Assembly: GCA_003242895.1 (NCBI GenBank)
Contig: QKMY01000021.1
Span: 1 to 64,000, forward strand
DNA length: 64,000 bases
Reading direction: 5' to 3'
Source of the DNA: Candidatus Margulisiibacteriota bacterium
GTDB taxonomy: Bacteria; Margulisbacteria; Riflemargulisbacteria; GWF2-39-127
Shown here: positions 26,101-35,342 of the stretch, in pieces
Numbering within the stretch: position 1 is the first letter of the stretch
How the letters are laid out: the number at the start of each line of letters is the position of its first letter
Notes under the pieces: model-generated
The model's input: the letters and a program-made list of their open reading frames with translations, nothing else
Databases searched by the model: none
What the model was told of the DNA's origin: nothing
Program-made: the position numbers and the translations under genes

Positions 26101-26136
26101 TAATTTTGTGTCAATAACTGAGGACATGAGAATAAT

Positions 26137-26664
26137 ATGGGCAGTATGAATAAATTTGTTTTATATTTAATCAACTATCGATATAATAATAATAAGGGTT
26201 CTTTTTATCTGTTGGCATTATTAACCTTGACTATTATTTATATTTTGGTAATGGTTTTTGTTCAAAAAATTATTTTTGAAACAAGAACGATAAAGAACAC
26301 AATCAATGATCTTAAAACTTTTTATATAGCGCATGCAGGGCTTGAAGACGCGATCTACGAACTCAGGAACACGGAGAATGTTCAATCTGGAAATTATTTT
26401 ACTAGTTGGACAGATCTTGGTGTAGATATTTATAGTAAGCAGTTCCCTGGATCATCGGTTAGTGATCCATCATATCAGGGAACGTATAACGTAACAATTG
26501 CGAATCCAGGTGTGTTGTCTTCTAATATGCCTTCAACTTTTAACATGGTCGTTACTGGAATAATAATCAGTGACGATACTACATATACTAGATCGCTATA
26601 TGTCGAAGGTGCCTGGACTATGAAAAAAACCAAGATTTATCTGACTAAAGTTCGAGAGGAATAA
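26137..26664 (+). CDS. PilX-like minor pilus protein
   Basis: A 175-residue protein with a single N-terminal hydrophobic segment after NNNKGS (FYLLALLTLTIIYILVMVF). A KTFYIAHAGLEDAIYELR segment then matches the AEAGLE pattern of PilX-family minor pilins. Like other PilX proteins it lacks Glu at position 5 of the mature helix. It follows the large pseudopilin by 36 bases and precedes the PilM-PilN gene by 10. It is probably a tip-complex component; whether it is processed by the prepilin peptidase is uncertain. Confidence 0.72.
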   Translation: MGSMNKFVLYLINYRYNNNKGSFYLLALLTLTIIYILVMVFVQKIIFETRTIKNTINDLKTFYIAHAGLEDAIYELRNTENVQSGNYFTSWTDLGVDIYSKQFPGSSVSDPSYQGTYNVTIANPGVLSSNMPSTFNMVVTGIIISDDTTYTRSLYVEGAWTMKKTKIYLTKVREE

Positions 26665-26674
26665 GAGCAACTAC

Positions 26675-28237
26675 ATGTCAAGCCAGAAACGCTTAGAATT
26701 ATTTACTGCCGGGATCGGTGTTAGTGTTAAGAGGATAAGCCTCGTCTCTATAACTGTTGACGAAAATAAGATTATGCTTAATAGCTATCGGTTAGTTCCT
26801 CTTGCCGCAGGGATTGTCGAAAATGGAGTTATTACCGAAATAGAAGTCTTTGCTCAGAGCTTGAGAAAAATGCTTTCGGATTGGCATGTTGGCTCTAAGT
26901 TCTTTAACTTGTCGGTCCCGACCAATGATATGGTCGCAAAGATTATCGAAACCCCAACATTGAAAAAAAGTGAGCTTTTGAATTTTTTCAAATCTGATAT
27001 TGAAGAACATCCGGTAATGATCAAGTATAAAGAAAACGCGAATTTGAATGAAGATAATGACGAAACCGAAGATGATATTTTAAATGTTTCTCTCGCTTAT
27101 TCCCAGACTGATTATGATGAGGCAAATGACAAATTACGATATTTTCTCATGGCTACTCCTTTCGAGTTCTTCGATTCATATATAAAGACGTTTGGATTGA
27201 TGGAAAAAGTCTTATCTTCTTTTAGCGCTGATTTATTTGGTGTTATCTCTTTTCTTCAACTGACGAAACCGCTACCTGAAGAAATTCAGTTTGTAGTATA
27301 TGTATCTGATGAGAGTACCGAATTGGTGGTAGTCAAAAATCTGTCCGTGTATTTTTATCATAAGGCGCAGTTCCCCAGCAAAACGATTTTGAAGAGACCA
27401 GCCGTTATGGCTGACATTATTTCAAGAATCAATATTATCTGGATGTCTTATCAAGACAAATATTCAAGCGATCAAAGTATCGATAAGATTGTTATCGTTA
27501 GTAATAGTTCCGAAATAGTTGAAGTGTTTAACGAGAATATGGATAATTTAAAAGAGAAGTATTCTGATATTCCAATTCAAATCCTTGATCCGTTGCAGTT
27601 CATTGATGTTTCTACTTCCAATTTTGATCGCGAGGTTATTTGCAGGGATCTTTATTCGCTTATTCCCATTATCGGGATGTGCGTTGCAAATAAACGAGGA
27701 TATGCCATTCCTGATTTTTTAAAAAACAGAGCTGGTACAGGGCTGGTTATCAATAAAAAAGATATTTTTTTCGCTTTGATGATAGCAAGTATGGCTGCCA
27801 GTATGGTATTTTTTCTTTCGATTTTGATCGGATACTATGCTAATAGCTTGAATACGAAGCTTAGTGATGTAAAGCACAGGATCATAGCTACCTCAAAAAA
27901 AAGCGCAGGAATAGAATCCGGACAGTCTTCAACTATAAAAAGTGAGCTTACCGTGCTTGAGAATATTCTTACGGCTAAAATGCACAGGATGGAGCATCTC
28001 GATACCTTAGCTGAACTTATTCCCTCGGCTTTATGGTTGAAGAAGGTGGACATTAAAACGTCAGCAAAAGAAGTCACGTTGATATTCAATGGGAATGGAT
28101 CGAATTCGCAAGCTTTGGAATTATTTATTAAAAATTTAAAGGAAGAGTACGATAATGTACAGATAGATATGGTAAAAATATCTTCTGATGGCGTAGAATT
28201 TGCTTTAAAATGCATAAAAGGGAGAGATGAGCCATAG
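26675..28237 (+). CDS. PilM-PilN fusion (GspL-like) assembly protein
   Basis: A 520-residue protein that joins two alignment-subcomplex components. Residues 1-350 form a PilM-type actin-like cytoplasmic domain (GIGVSVKRISLV strand; DIISRINIIWMSYQ helix). One membrane segment follows at about 365-387, then a PilN-type coiled coil and ferredoxin-like periplasmic domain (ELIPSALWLKKVDI; EVTLIFNGNG). The same layout occurs in GspL. It should link the inner-membrane platform and ATPase to PilO/PilP and the secretin. A stretch around 120-135 is acidic and likely disordered. Its TAG stop overlaps the proposed ATA start of pilO. Confidence 0.85.
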   Translation: MSSQKRLELFTAGIGVSVKRISLVSITVDENKIMLNSYRLVPLAAGIVENGVITEIEVFAQSLRKMLSDWHVGSKFFNLSVPTNDMVAKIIETPTLKKSELLNFFKSDIEEHPVMIKYKENANLNEDNDETEDDILNVSLAYSQTDYDEANDKLRYFLMATPFEFFDSYIKTFGLMEKVLSSFSADLFGVISFLQLTKPLPEEIQFVVYVSDESTELVVVKNLSVYFYHKAQFPSKTILKRPAVMADIISRINIIWMSYQDKYSSDQSIDKIVIVSNSSEIVEVFNENMDNLKEKYSDIPIQILDPLQFIDVSTSNFDREVICRDLYSLIPIIGMCVANKRGYAIPDFLKNRAGTGLVINKKDIFFALMIASMAASMVFFLSILIGYYANSLNTKLSDVKHRIIATSKKSAGIESGQSSTIKSELTVLENILTAKMHRMEHLDTLAELIPSALWLKKVDIKTSAKEVTLIFNGNGSNSQALELFIKNLKEEYDNVQIDMVKISSDGVEFALKCIKGRDEP

Positions 28238-28812
28238 ATCAATTAGACGATAGTATTTCGAAAGAAAATATACTGGAATTTGTTTCGCATAATAAGAAGG
28301 CTATTATAGTCGTTGTTATCGTTGTTATATGTCTTGTTGCTGCGTATATTATTAATAAACCGAAGTTCCGGGAATGTTTGGAGATCAATCAGAATATTAA
28401 GAAATATGAGTCCCTCTTAGCTGATAGAGAAAAGCAGGTCCGGAATATTGTATCTGAAAAAAAAAGGAATGAAGATCTTGCTAAGAATTATGAAAATATC
28501 AGAGCAAGTTTTTTTACTTATAATCAAGCAATGGAGTTCGTAATTAACGATCTTACCGTTTTGCTTGGGAAGAGCAATTTAACCTTTTCCTCAATTAGTA
28601 TTAAACCGATAAAAAAAATTGATAAGGAACTCTATGACTTTTCAGTGGATATTGAGGTGGAAGGTTCCTATTCTCATTTAAGAAGTTTTATTGTTAACCT
28701 GGAGAATAGTGAAAGAGCAGTTTTTTTTGATGATTTTTCTCTAAGTATAAAAACGGTATCGCCTTTGTCCTTGGGAACGAGATTAACGTTGAATTTGCTG
28801 GTCTATAAGTAA
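28234..28812 (+). CDS. pilO: PilO-type alignment protein with a non-ATG (ATA) start
   Basis: A conventional start is not available until TTG at 28378, which would remove the membrane anchor. The same frame is open upstream to 28228. It encodes a short cytoplasmic part, a hydrophobic segment (AIIVVVIVVICLVAAYI), a coiled coil and a ferredoxin-like domain, which is exactly the PilO plan and gives 192 residues. The first usable codon is ATA at 28234, overlapping the PilM-PilN TAG stop, with GGGAG nine bases before it. I infer an ATA start (used rarely, as in infC with AUU) or an error for ATG. Domain identity is by layout and gene order. Confidence 0.75.
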   Translation: MDQLDDSISKENILEFVSHNKKAIIVVVIVVICLVAAYIINKPKFRECLEINQNIKKYESLLADREKQVRNIVSEKKRNEDLAKNYENIRASFFTYNQAMEFVINDLTVLLGKSNLTFSSISIKPIKKIDKELYDFSVDIEVEGSYSHLRSFIVNLENSERAVFFDDFSLSIKTVSPLSLGTRLTLNLLVYK

Positions 28813-28824
28813 GAGAGGTTATTA

Positions 28825-29817
28825 TTGTTGAGCTGTTATCTAAAAATGATCGAAAAAATTATTCTTCTGGTATTCTGCGGGTTCCTATTGTCTGGAGTCG
28901 CCTATTGCGTTCCTGGGGAAATAGAAGCCTACCAGCAACTCGTAACTGCTTCAAAAAAAGGTTTTAATAATGACGCAGAAATTAATCAGATATTAGGACT
29001 TGTTGATAAGTTTACAGAAAAATACTCGGGTAGCAGCCACTATGATGATCTGAGACTATTAAGAGCGGTTTTACTTCACAAACAGAATAAGTTTGCAGAA
29101 TCAAATGTGACAATCACCCAATTATTGAAGGAACACCCAGCCCCTCTGATTGAAAAAGATACTCTGGCTTCATTTCCTATCCTGGCCCCTTGGCTGACCT
29201 TGGATGTATTGACCTATATTAATAGCCTGAGAGGGGAAAACTTCATAAACTTAAAGGATTTTGTTCAGGCTGGAGTCAATTATGAAGCCGCGATTAACCA
29301 TATAATCAGGGAATCTCGGATTAAGAACTCTATGAAAGATCAATTATTTAGTATGTACTGCGGCTTAATCGGGATATACATGAAAGAAAAGAGCATAGTA
29401 AAAGCAAAAAAGAGAATTAAAGAATATATTAACGATAAGTCGCTTGACGACGAGAAAAATAAAGAAAAAATGAGAGAGATATTGGCGAAAATGCAGGGAA
29501 GCATAAACTCGACACGAGATCCTTTTGCTACGCCGTATAAAGATATGGTAGAAACTGCTCCTCAAGTAATTTCTGCAGCTTCGAATAATGTTATTCCAAA
29601 AAACTATAACAATAGAAATATATTATATGTAAGAGGCATTATCGAAGATTACGAGAAAACTGTAATGTTTCAATGTGACAATGAAAGTTATGAAAAGAGA
29701 CAAGGCGAATATATAAAAGGATATAAGGTTGTCATGATAAAAAATAATCAAGTATTGTTAAGCAAAAATACAGGAAAAATAATCTCAATAAAAATAGGAG
29801 AGGGAAAATCTTTATGA
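28825..29817 (+). CDS. PilP-like lipid/periplasmic protein with N-terminal helical repeats
   Basis: A 330-residue exported protein, starting at TTG 28825 after GAGAGG. A signal-like segment (IILLVFCGFLLSGVAYC) lies near residues 11-28. Helical TPR-like repeats span about 35-215. After a linker, an RDPF motif (near 234) and a beta-rich tail (LYVRGIIEDYEKTVMF; GYKVVMIKNNQVLL) match the C-terminal homology region of PilP/GspC proteins. The PilP tail contacts the secretin N0 domain. Ordinary PilP is about 170 residues, so the repeat domain is an addition. Its stop overlaps the secretin start by four bases (ATGA). Confidence 0.75.
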   Translation: MLSCYLKMIEKIILLVFCGFLLSGVAYCVPGEIEAYQQLVTASKKGFNNDAEINQILGLVDKFTEKYSGSSHYDDLRLLRAVLLHKQNKFAESNVTITQLLKEHPAPLIEKDTLASFPILAPWLTLDVLTYINSLRGENFINLKDFVQAGVNYEAAINHIIRESRIKNSMKDQLFSMYCGLIGIYMKEKSIVKAKKRIKEYINDKSLDDEKNKEKMREILAKMQGSINSTRDPFATPYKDMVETAPQVISAASNNVIPKNYNNRNILYVRGIIEDYEKTVMFQCDNESYEKRQGEYIKGYKVVMIKNNQVLLSKNTGKIISIKIGEGKSL

Positions 29818-31952
29818 AAAAATATGCTGTAGTAACTTTTGTTTGTTGTTTGGTCTTTTTTGGGGTTGCCTACAGTGCGAGTAATAAGTTGCCTAAATTG
29901 CTGATTGAACAGCCACCAATCAAATCTCTTACGAACAAAGGTAAAGTAGAGATAAAAGGAAAAGCCTTTAATGTTACCAATCTCACTGTTAATGGCAAAA
30001 TAACTAATATTCATACGAGTGGCAGGTTTGTAGCTTATGTGCCTGTTGAAGCCGGTCTTAATAAGATTATTGTCAGCGGGAGTAATGAAGATGGAATGCA
30101 TACTGTTGAATTACTGGTTACCCGACTAAATAAAAATGAAAAGAAACAGTCCGTTCCGACTGAAAATAATAGTTCTGTTAAAAATAATAAAAAAATATTC
30201 TATAAGTTTATTTATCCGCCAATGGAGAATAACACATTGAAAGCTGACAAGGATGCCGTTTTTATCAAAGCTATTGTTAAGCGGGTCAAAAAAGCCTTTA
30301 TCAACGGTGAAGAGGTCCCGATAGTAAAAGGAAGGATAACTAATAAGACAAGACTCTTGAATGAAGGAGAAAATGTTATTATTGTGAGGCTTCAGAATAA
30401 AGCTGAAGTGGTCAATACAAAGTTATTTGTCGAAAAGGTAACAAAATCAACAGATGGGCTGGATACTGATGCGGATACCAATAGGGATAGCGTTGTCAAT
30501 GGAACTTCGAGGAAGTATGAAGAAAAAATCAAAAGACAGAAAGTGAAGTACCAAAAAAAAGAAAAAGAATTAATGTTGGCAACAGTCAAGCCTGTAGCTA
30601 GTGTTCCGAAAGAATCTGTTGTTGCATCTGTTACCGGTAAGGAAGAGATTTCTGTGCCAAAAAGAGCTATAATCTCAACTAGTGTAAAAAATAAGTTAGT
30701 TGGCGGTCTAAAACCTATAGTACCATTGCACCAGGGAAAAAAAAGGATTTCTCTTGAACCTCTAATCGTGAAGATTGATGATATAAAAAGAAATGCAGTT
30801 ATTCTTCCTCGAGTTAATCAGGTCCCTGATATAACAATAAAACTCAAAGATGCGGATATTAAAGATGTTATTGATATTTTAAGCAGAAAAAGCGGCTTAA
30901 ATATTGTAGCTGATGAATCACTTATAGGAAAAGTTTCCGTTAATCTTAACAAGGTTCCATTTAATACAGCCTTGAATATTGTTTTACAAACCCATGGCTA
31001 CGCCTATGAAAGGATCGGGAATATCATTATCATTGCTTCTCGAGATAAGTTATCTGTGCCTACCAGTCTGGAACCGAAAGTTTTTCGATTACATCATTCA
31101 AAAGCTGAAAGCATTGCAAAAGTGATTGAGCAATTTTTGGGAAAAGATGAAAAAATAGCTGTCGCCGTAAAGGAGAATAGCATAATCGCCTATGCCTGTC
31201 CTAATACATTAGAAAAGATTGGGAAGACGATTTTAAGTCTCGATAAATTCATGCCGAAGCAGGTATTTATTGAAGCCAAGATTATTGAAGTCGGAGCCAC
31301 TACAATGCAAAACCTTGGGTTGGATTGGAATGGGCAAGCAAAGGCAGTATTGGAAAGTGGTTCAAAAAGTTCGATTGTTGGCTCAGGTGGCAGTACTCTG
31401 GGAAATAATGATAACCAGAAAATTAAAGTACTGCTTCCTGATGTTGCAATAAATTATCTGGGTAATGATGGTTCATCAAAAATCCTTGCAAGTCCAAAGA
31501 TGGCCGCAGTCGATGGAGAGCAGGCGCAAATCCTTGTAGGTGATAAATATCCATATATTGAAACTAAAATTGACTCAAAAACCGGGGATAAAACCGATAC
31601 CGTAAAATTTGTGGAATCAGGTGTTAAGCTTATTATTACTCCATACATAAATGCAGAGAACAACACAATAAAAATAATAGTGAAAACTGAGGTAAGTTTT
31701 ATTCATTCATTTGTTGGTCCGAATAATCAGGTGCCATGGATACGGACAAGGGAAGCAGAGACGACTGTCAGGATAAAAAATGGACAGACTATAATTATTG
31801 GAGGATTGCTCAATAGTGAAGACAAAGTCTCCCGGGTAAGTGTTCCGATATTAGGAGATATTCCTATCATTGGCGGATTCTTTTCTGCTAATAAAACAGA
31901 AAAGAATGATAATGAGTTGATCCTGACGATAACTCCAAGGATCGTTGAATAA
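29814..31952 (+). CDS. pilQ: PilQ/GspD-family secretin with two extra N-terminal beta domains
   Basis: A 712-residue outer-membrane channel. Signal peptide about 1-22. Two beta-sandwich-like modules (about 30-105 and 130-208, both with NG turns and strand patterns like the bacterial Ig-like/cadherin-like modules) come first. A very basic Lys-rich linker (about 235-260), an N0/STN domain (337-410), an N1 domain (420-480) and the secretin pore domain (490-712, with the VPILGDIPIIGGFF signature) follow. GGAGAGGG precedes the ATG. Last gene of the operon. The extra modules replace the AMIN domains of classical PilQ and may bind peptidoglycan or surface glycan, which is inference. Confidence 0.92.
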   Translation: MKKYAVVTFVCCLVFFGVAYSASNKLPKLLIEQPPIKSLTNKGKVEIKGKAFNVTNLTVNGKITNIHTSGRFVAYVPVEAGLNKIIVSGSNEDGMHTVELLVTRLNKNEKKQSVPTENNSSVKNNKKIFYKFIYPPMENNTLKADKDAVFIKAIVKRVKKAFINGEEVPIVKGRITNKTRLLNEGENVIIVRLQNKAEVVNTKLFVEKVTKSTDGLDTDADTNRDSVVNGTSRKYEEKIKRQKVKYQKKEKELMLATVKPVASVPKESVVASVTGKEEISVPKRAIISTSVKNKLVGGLKPIVPLHQGKKRISLEPLIVKIDDIKRNAVILPRVNQVPDITIKLKDADIKDVIDILSRKSGLNIVADESLIGKVSVNLNKVPFNTALNIVLQTHGYAYERIGNIIIIASRDKLSVPTSLEPKVFRLHHSKAESIAKVIEQFLGKDEKIAVAVKENSIIAYACPNTLEKIGKTILSLDKFMPKQVFIEAKIIEVGATTMQNLGLDWNGQAKAVLESGSKSSIVGSGGSTLGNNDNQKIKVLLPDVAINYLGNDGSSKILASPKMAAVDGEQAQILVGDKYPYIETKIDSKTGDKTDTVKFVESGVKLIITPYINAENNTIKIIVKTEVSFIHSFVGPNNQVPWIRTREAETTVRIKNGQTIIIGGLLNSEDKVSRVSVPILGDIPIIGGFFSANKTEKNDNELILTITPRIVE

Positions 31953-32072
31953 TTTGGATTAAGGTTCTTGCCATGTGTGTTCCGTCTGACTGTTATATTT
32001 TATATATACCAGGAAATATTGGAAGTCGGTTCATTGAGAGCTGTAAGATATTGTGCAGATATAACAAAAAAA

Positions 32073-32087
32073 GGGCTTAATAAGCCC
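32073..32087. terminator. bidirectional terminator between the secretin gene and rpsT
   Basis: GGGCTT and AAGCCC pair around a three-base loop, with an A-run before and T-rich sequence after. It fits rho-independent termination from both sides, and best for rpsT on the minus strand. Confidence 0.75.
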
Positions 32088-32116
32088 TCTTTTGTTGTTT
32101 TTATCTAATAATATAA

Positions 32117-32377
32117 CTACTTTGTTTTGTTAACTTTTTTAGTTAACCTAGATTTTAGACGACTAGCTTTGTTTTTGTGTATAGTACCTTTTCCTGCTAC
32201 TGTATCTATAATCTTTACTGCATTTTTTAGTATGTCTTCTTTTTCGTCTGTGTTAGTGCTTATTGCTTCTTGAACTTTTTTTATTGCGTTTTTAACAGAG
32301 GAAATTCTAGCTTTGTTTTTTACTCTGTTTCTTTCTCCTATTTGAACTCGCTTCTCCGAAGATTTATTATTCGTCAT
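32117..32377 (-). CDS. rpsT: 30S ribosomal protein S20
   Basis: An 86-residue basic helical protein that binds 16S rRNA early in 30S assembly. Features of S20 are visible: an Arg/Lys-rich N-terminus (RVQIGERNRVKNKARIS), a helix with VKNAIKKVQEAIS, and the closing AGKGTIHKNKASRLKSRLTKKVN segment. AGAAAGGAT lies before the ATG. It is a single-gene unit divergent from accD and closed by a strong terminator. Confidence 0.96.
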   Translation of the reverse strand: MTNNKSSEKRVQIGERNRVKNKARISSVKNAIKKVQEAISTNTDEKEDILKNAVKIIDTVAGKGTIHKNKASRLKSRLTKKVNKTK

Positions 32378-32454
32378 TTATATTTAATCCTTTCTATTCT
32401 AATTAGTCGTAGGTTACAGCAGATAATCTCACCTGCAGCCAAGCTTAACTGCCG

Positions 32455-32567
32455 ACTCTTTACATGATTATTAAACAATTTAGCTTTGACAATTTAACAA
32501 CGAAAGGTATAATATCATAACAATTAAGAAGTGGTCAATAATAAATGGTCCGGATAATGTAAAGAGT
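32455..32567. promoter_or_regulatory. inverted repeat flanking the accD promoter
   Basis: ACTCTTTACAT (32455-32465) recurs exactly as its reverse complement at 32557-32567, on either side of the promoter at 32486-32513. The arms are about 92 bases apart. Paired operators or chance are both possible. Confidence 0.3.
32486..32513 (+). promoter_or_regulatory. near-perfect sigma70 promoter upstream of accD
   Basis: TTGACA (32486-32491) and TATAAT (32508-32513) are both perfect consensus, with a 16-base spacer. It is about 200 bases before accD, leaving an untranslated leader of roughly that length. The intergenic region 32378-32719 holds no other gene. Confidence 0.6.
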
Positions 32568-32719
32568 GAGTTATTTGTAGGTAGATCGGAAAAACCTTAG
32601 ATAGAGCTCTCGCGAAATGGGTTATCTTTGATTATTCTTTATTTGTACCTATTCCTAATTTAACGGATACCGGATACTACTCAATTTAATATATGGATAC
32701 AGCTAAAAGGAGAGATTGA

Positions 32720-33568
32720 ATGTCAATTGTAGATTGGTTTGCCAAGAAGAAAGCCAACAATAGTATAGAACGTGAAAAATTAGATATTCCGGGAGACCTA
32801 TGGATCAAGTGTTTTAAATGCGGAGAAGTTCTATTTAATAAATCGCTCGATGAAAATAGTAAAGTATGCCCAAGCTGTAATCATCATTTCAGACTATCCT
32901 GTGCCGAGAGATTAGAAATAACTATAGATGAAGGTACTTTCAAAGAAATAAACCGTAATTTAACTCCAATCGATTTCCTGAAGTTTACAGATAGCAAAAA
33001 GTACGAAGATCGAATCGAGCTTGCCAGGAAGCGTTCAGGTATTAATGATGCTCTTATTTCTGGTACCGCCAGGATAAATGGCATTGAAGCCGTTCTCTGT
33101 ATTATGGACTTCAGCTTTATGGGCGGAAGTATGGGGTCTGTTGTTGGTGAGAAAATTGCCAGGGCTGCCGAAGAAGCAATTAAGCGAAAGCTGCCGCTAA
33201 TTATCATGTCATCTTCCGGCGGAGCAAGAATGCAGGAAGGCATTTTAAGTCTGATGCAGATGGCAAAAACCAGTGCAGCCATTAAAAAATTATCTGAAAA
33301 AAAACTAATGTATATTTCGGTTTTGCTTGATCCGACGACAGGTGGTACAACCGCGAGTTTTGCCATGCTTGGGGATGTCAATATTTCGGAGCCAGGTGCT
33401 TTGATCGGCTTTGCCGGTCCACGGGTTATAGAACAAACTATACGGCAGAAATTGCCGAAAGGATTCCAGAGAGCTGAGTATCTGCTTGAACATGGAATGG
33501 TTGATATTGTAGTACATAGGAAAGAAATGAAAGAAACGTTGGCAAAATTGTTGAGCTACGCCGGATAA
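32720..33568 (+). CDS. accD: acetyl-CoA carboxylase carboxyltransferase subunit beta
   Basis: Transfers the carboxyl group from biotin carrier protein to acetyl-CoA, making malonyl-CoA for fatty-acid synthesis. The 282-residue protein has the N-terminal zinc ribbon C31-X2-C34...C50-X2-C53, then the crotonase-like carboxyltransferase fold with [23 protein letters not shown] and a [12 protein letters not shown] oxyanion region. AGGAG before the ATG. It is followed 22 bases later by accA, with which it forms the heterotetramer. Biotin carboxylase and carrier genes are not in the window. A consensus promoter lies about 200 bases upstream. Confidence 0.97.
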   Translation: MSIVDWFAKKKANNSIEREKLDIPGDLWIKCFKCGEVLFNKSLDENSKVCPSCNHHFRLSCAERLEITIDEGTFKEINRNLTPIDFLKFTDSKKYEDRIELARKRSGINDALISGTARINGIEAVLCIMDFSFMGGSMGSVVGEKIARAAEEAIKRKLPLIIMSSSGGARMQEGILSLMQMAKTSAAIKKLSEKKLMYISVLLDPTTGGTTASFAMLGDVNISEPGALIGFAGPRVIEQTIRQKLPKGFQRAEYLLEHGMVDIVVHRKEMKETLAKLLSYAG

Positions 33569-33590
33569 AAATATAGGGAGTTCTTTAATA

Positions 33591-34559
33591 ATGAAAAAAA
33601 AAGTTGTAGTAGATTTTGAAAAGCCTATTTTTGAGTTGCACGCTCAAATTGATGAATTGAAAAATATAGCTGAAACAAATAAAATTGACTTAACAGAAGA
33701 AATAGAGAGAATGGAAAAAAGAGCCATGACCTTGAAACAGAAAATATATGAGAATTTAGCTCCTGACCAGATAATTAAAGTTGCCAGACATCCTGAGCGA
33801 CCGACTACGTTTGACTATATCGGCTTGGTTTTTAGTGAGTTTATTGAGATCCATGGTGATCGGCTTTTTGGAGATGACCCTTCAATTATCAGCGGCTTTG
33901 CCACACTTGATGATACTAGAGTTGTTGTTATCGGACATCAGAAGGGAAAAGACACAAAGGATAAGATTTATCGTAATTTCGGTATGCCGCAGCCTGAAGG
34001 TTATCGAAAAGCCATGCGTGTTATGAAATTAGCTGAAAAGTTCGGCTTGCCTATAATAACTTTTATCGATACTCCTGGCGCTTTTCCTGGCATTGAAGCG
34101 GAAGAAAGAGGTCAGGCGGAAGCAATTGCAAGAAATTTACATGAAATGTCAGGATTGAAGGTCCCCGTTATTTCTATAGTAACAGGGGAAGGCGGCAGTG
34201 GCGGGGCCTTAGGCATCGCAGTTGCCAATGAAGTCTTGATCCTGGAATATGCCGTTTATTCCGTAATTTCACCCGAAGGTTGTGCCGCTATTCTCTGGAA
34301 TGATGCTGCCAAAGCTTCTGAAGCAGCCAGATCAATGAAGATTACGGCTAAAGAATTAAAGCAGTTAGGTATCGTCGACGAGATTATCCCTGAGCCGCTT
34401 GGCGGAGCTCATAACGACCATGAAGAAATGGCAACAAGAATTAAAAAAGCAATCAATGATAACTTGAAAAAATACAAAAAAATGAAACCTGATCAAATTA
34501 GTGATCATCGATATGATAAATTTCGAGCCTTTGGTTTTTTTAACGAACCGGCTCTTTAA
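33591..34559 (+). CDS. accA: acetyl-CoA carboxylase carboxyltransferase subunit alpha
   Basis: Partner of AccD in the carboxyltransferase half of acetyl-CoA carboxylase. The 322 residues have the family length. The N-terminal helical region ([15 protein letters not shown]...[11 protein letters not shown]) leads into the crotonase fold with [37 protein letters not shown] and the oxyanion region [15 protein letters not shown], then [15 protein letters not shown] before the ATG. Cotranscription with accD is very likely. The downstream nucleotidyltransferase-like gene is 26 bases away and may belong to the same transcript. Confidence 0.97.
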   Translation: MKKKVVVDFEKPIFELHAQIDELKNIAETNKIDLTEEIERMEKRAMTLKQKIYENLAPDQIIKVARHPERPTTFDYIGLVFSEFIEIHGDRLFGDDPSIISGFATLDDTRVVVIGHQKGKDTKDKIYRNFGMPQPEGYRKAMRVMKLAEKFGLPIITFIDTPGAFPGIEAEERGQAEAIARNLHEMSGLKVPVISIVTGEGGSGGALGIAVANEVLILEYAVYSVISPEGCAAILWNDAAKASEAARSMKITAKELKQLGIVDEIIPEPLGGAHNDHEEMATRIKKAINDNLKKYKKMKPDQISDHRYDKFRAFGFFNEPAL

Positions 34560-34585
34560 CCGACGCATGAAGCAGGGGAGAACGG

Positions 34586-35338
34586 ATGTTCGCTCCTGCT
34601 ATGTATTTCCATCTGGTAAAAGAAAGTGAGCAACGAATTATGGACTCTGTAAATTATTCAGAAACCGTTACTGAATTGCAAAGTGTGCTCGGCGAAAACT
34701 TTGTTTCATTTATTTCGTATGGGGCAAATAGCTTAGCTCACACCATTAAGAAGACAGATGCTGACAATGTTCTTGTTGTTGTTTCAAATATAGATTCCCA
34801 TATATTGCTGGAATTCAAGAAGCTTTACAAGAAAATGGTGAAACGGCTGAATGTAGAACCTTTGTTTTTGACCAAAGATACAATTTTGACTTCCGCTGAC
34901 ATATTTCCGATTGAATTTTTGAGTATCAAAGATGATTATACTGTTCATTTTGGTAAAGATATTTTTCAGGAATTTAATATTGAATTCAAAAATCTCCGGC
35001 TTCAGTGCGAATTAAATATAAAAGGAAAACTTATTGTTTTGCGTCAGGCATATTTGAACGGAGCTTCGGAAGAGTCACTGATTAAAGAGTCATTTTCTTT
35101 GTTTTTAAATACATTTAACAATATTTATAGACTTAAGGAATCTAGGCTTCCTTCGAATGTCGACGAATTGTTTATCGGCTTAGAGCGGATATTAAAGCTG
35201 GATTGCTCTGTGTTTCGAGAACTTTTTAGACAGATTTCGACAAAGAAACTAAATAGGAAAGAGTTGCCGTCACTATTTTCGAGTTACTTGGAGCAGCTTA
35301 CAAAACTAACCCAAATTGTTGACGTTTTAGTGTTATAA
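34586..35338 (+). CDS. putative nucleotidyltransferase-like protein
   Basis: A 250-residue cytoplasmic protein. It resembles small nucleotidyltransferase-fold proteins: a SFISYGANSL segment (about 38-47) sits where the GS motif would be, and a later SADIFPIEFLSIKDDY strand is followed by a C-terminal helical bundle. The catalytic Gly-Ser and Asp-X-Asp pattern is not clean (YGAN instead of GSxA), so it may be inactive. An AGGGGAG site precedes the ATG, partly inside a hairpin (34571-34601, AGCAGG/CCTGCT arms). It lies between accA and a TPM-domain gene. No firm function. Confidence 0.55.
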   Translation: MFAPAMYFHLVKESEQRIMDSVNYSETVTELQSVLGENFVSFISYGANSLAHTIKKTDADNVLVVVSNIDSHILLEFKKLYKKMVKRLNVEPLFLTKDTILTSADIFPIEFLSIKDDYTVHFGKDIFQEFNIEFKNLRLQCELNIKGKLIVLRQAYLNGASEESLIKESFSLFLNTFNNIYRLKESRLPSNVDELFIGLERILKLDCSVFRELFRQISTKKLNRKELPSLFSSYLEQLTKLTQIVDVLVL

Positions 35339-35342
35339 CATA

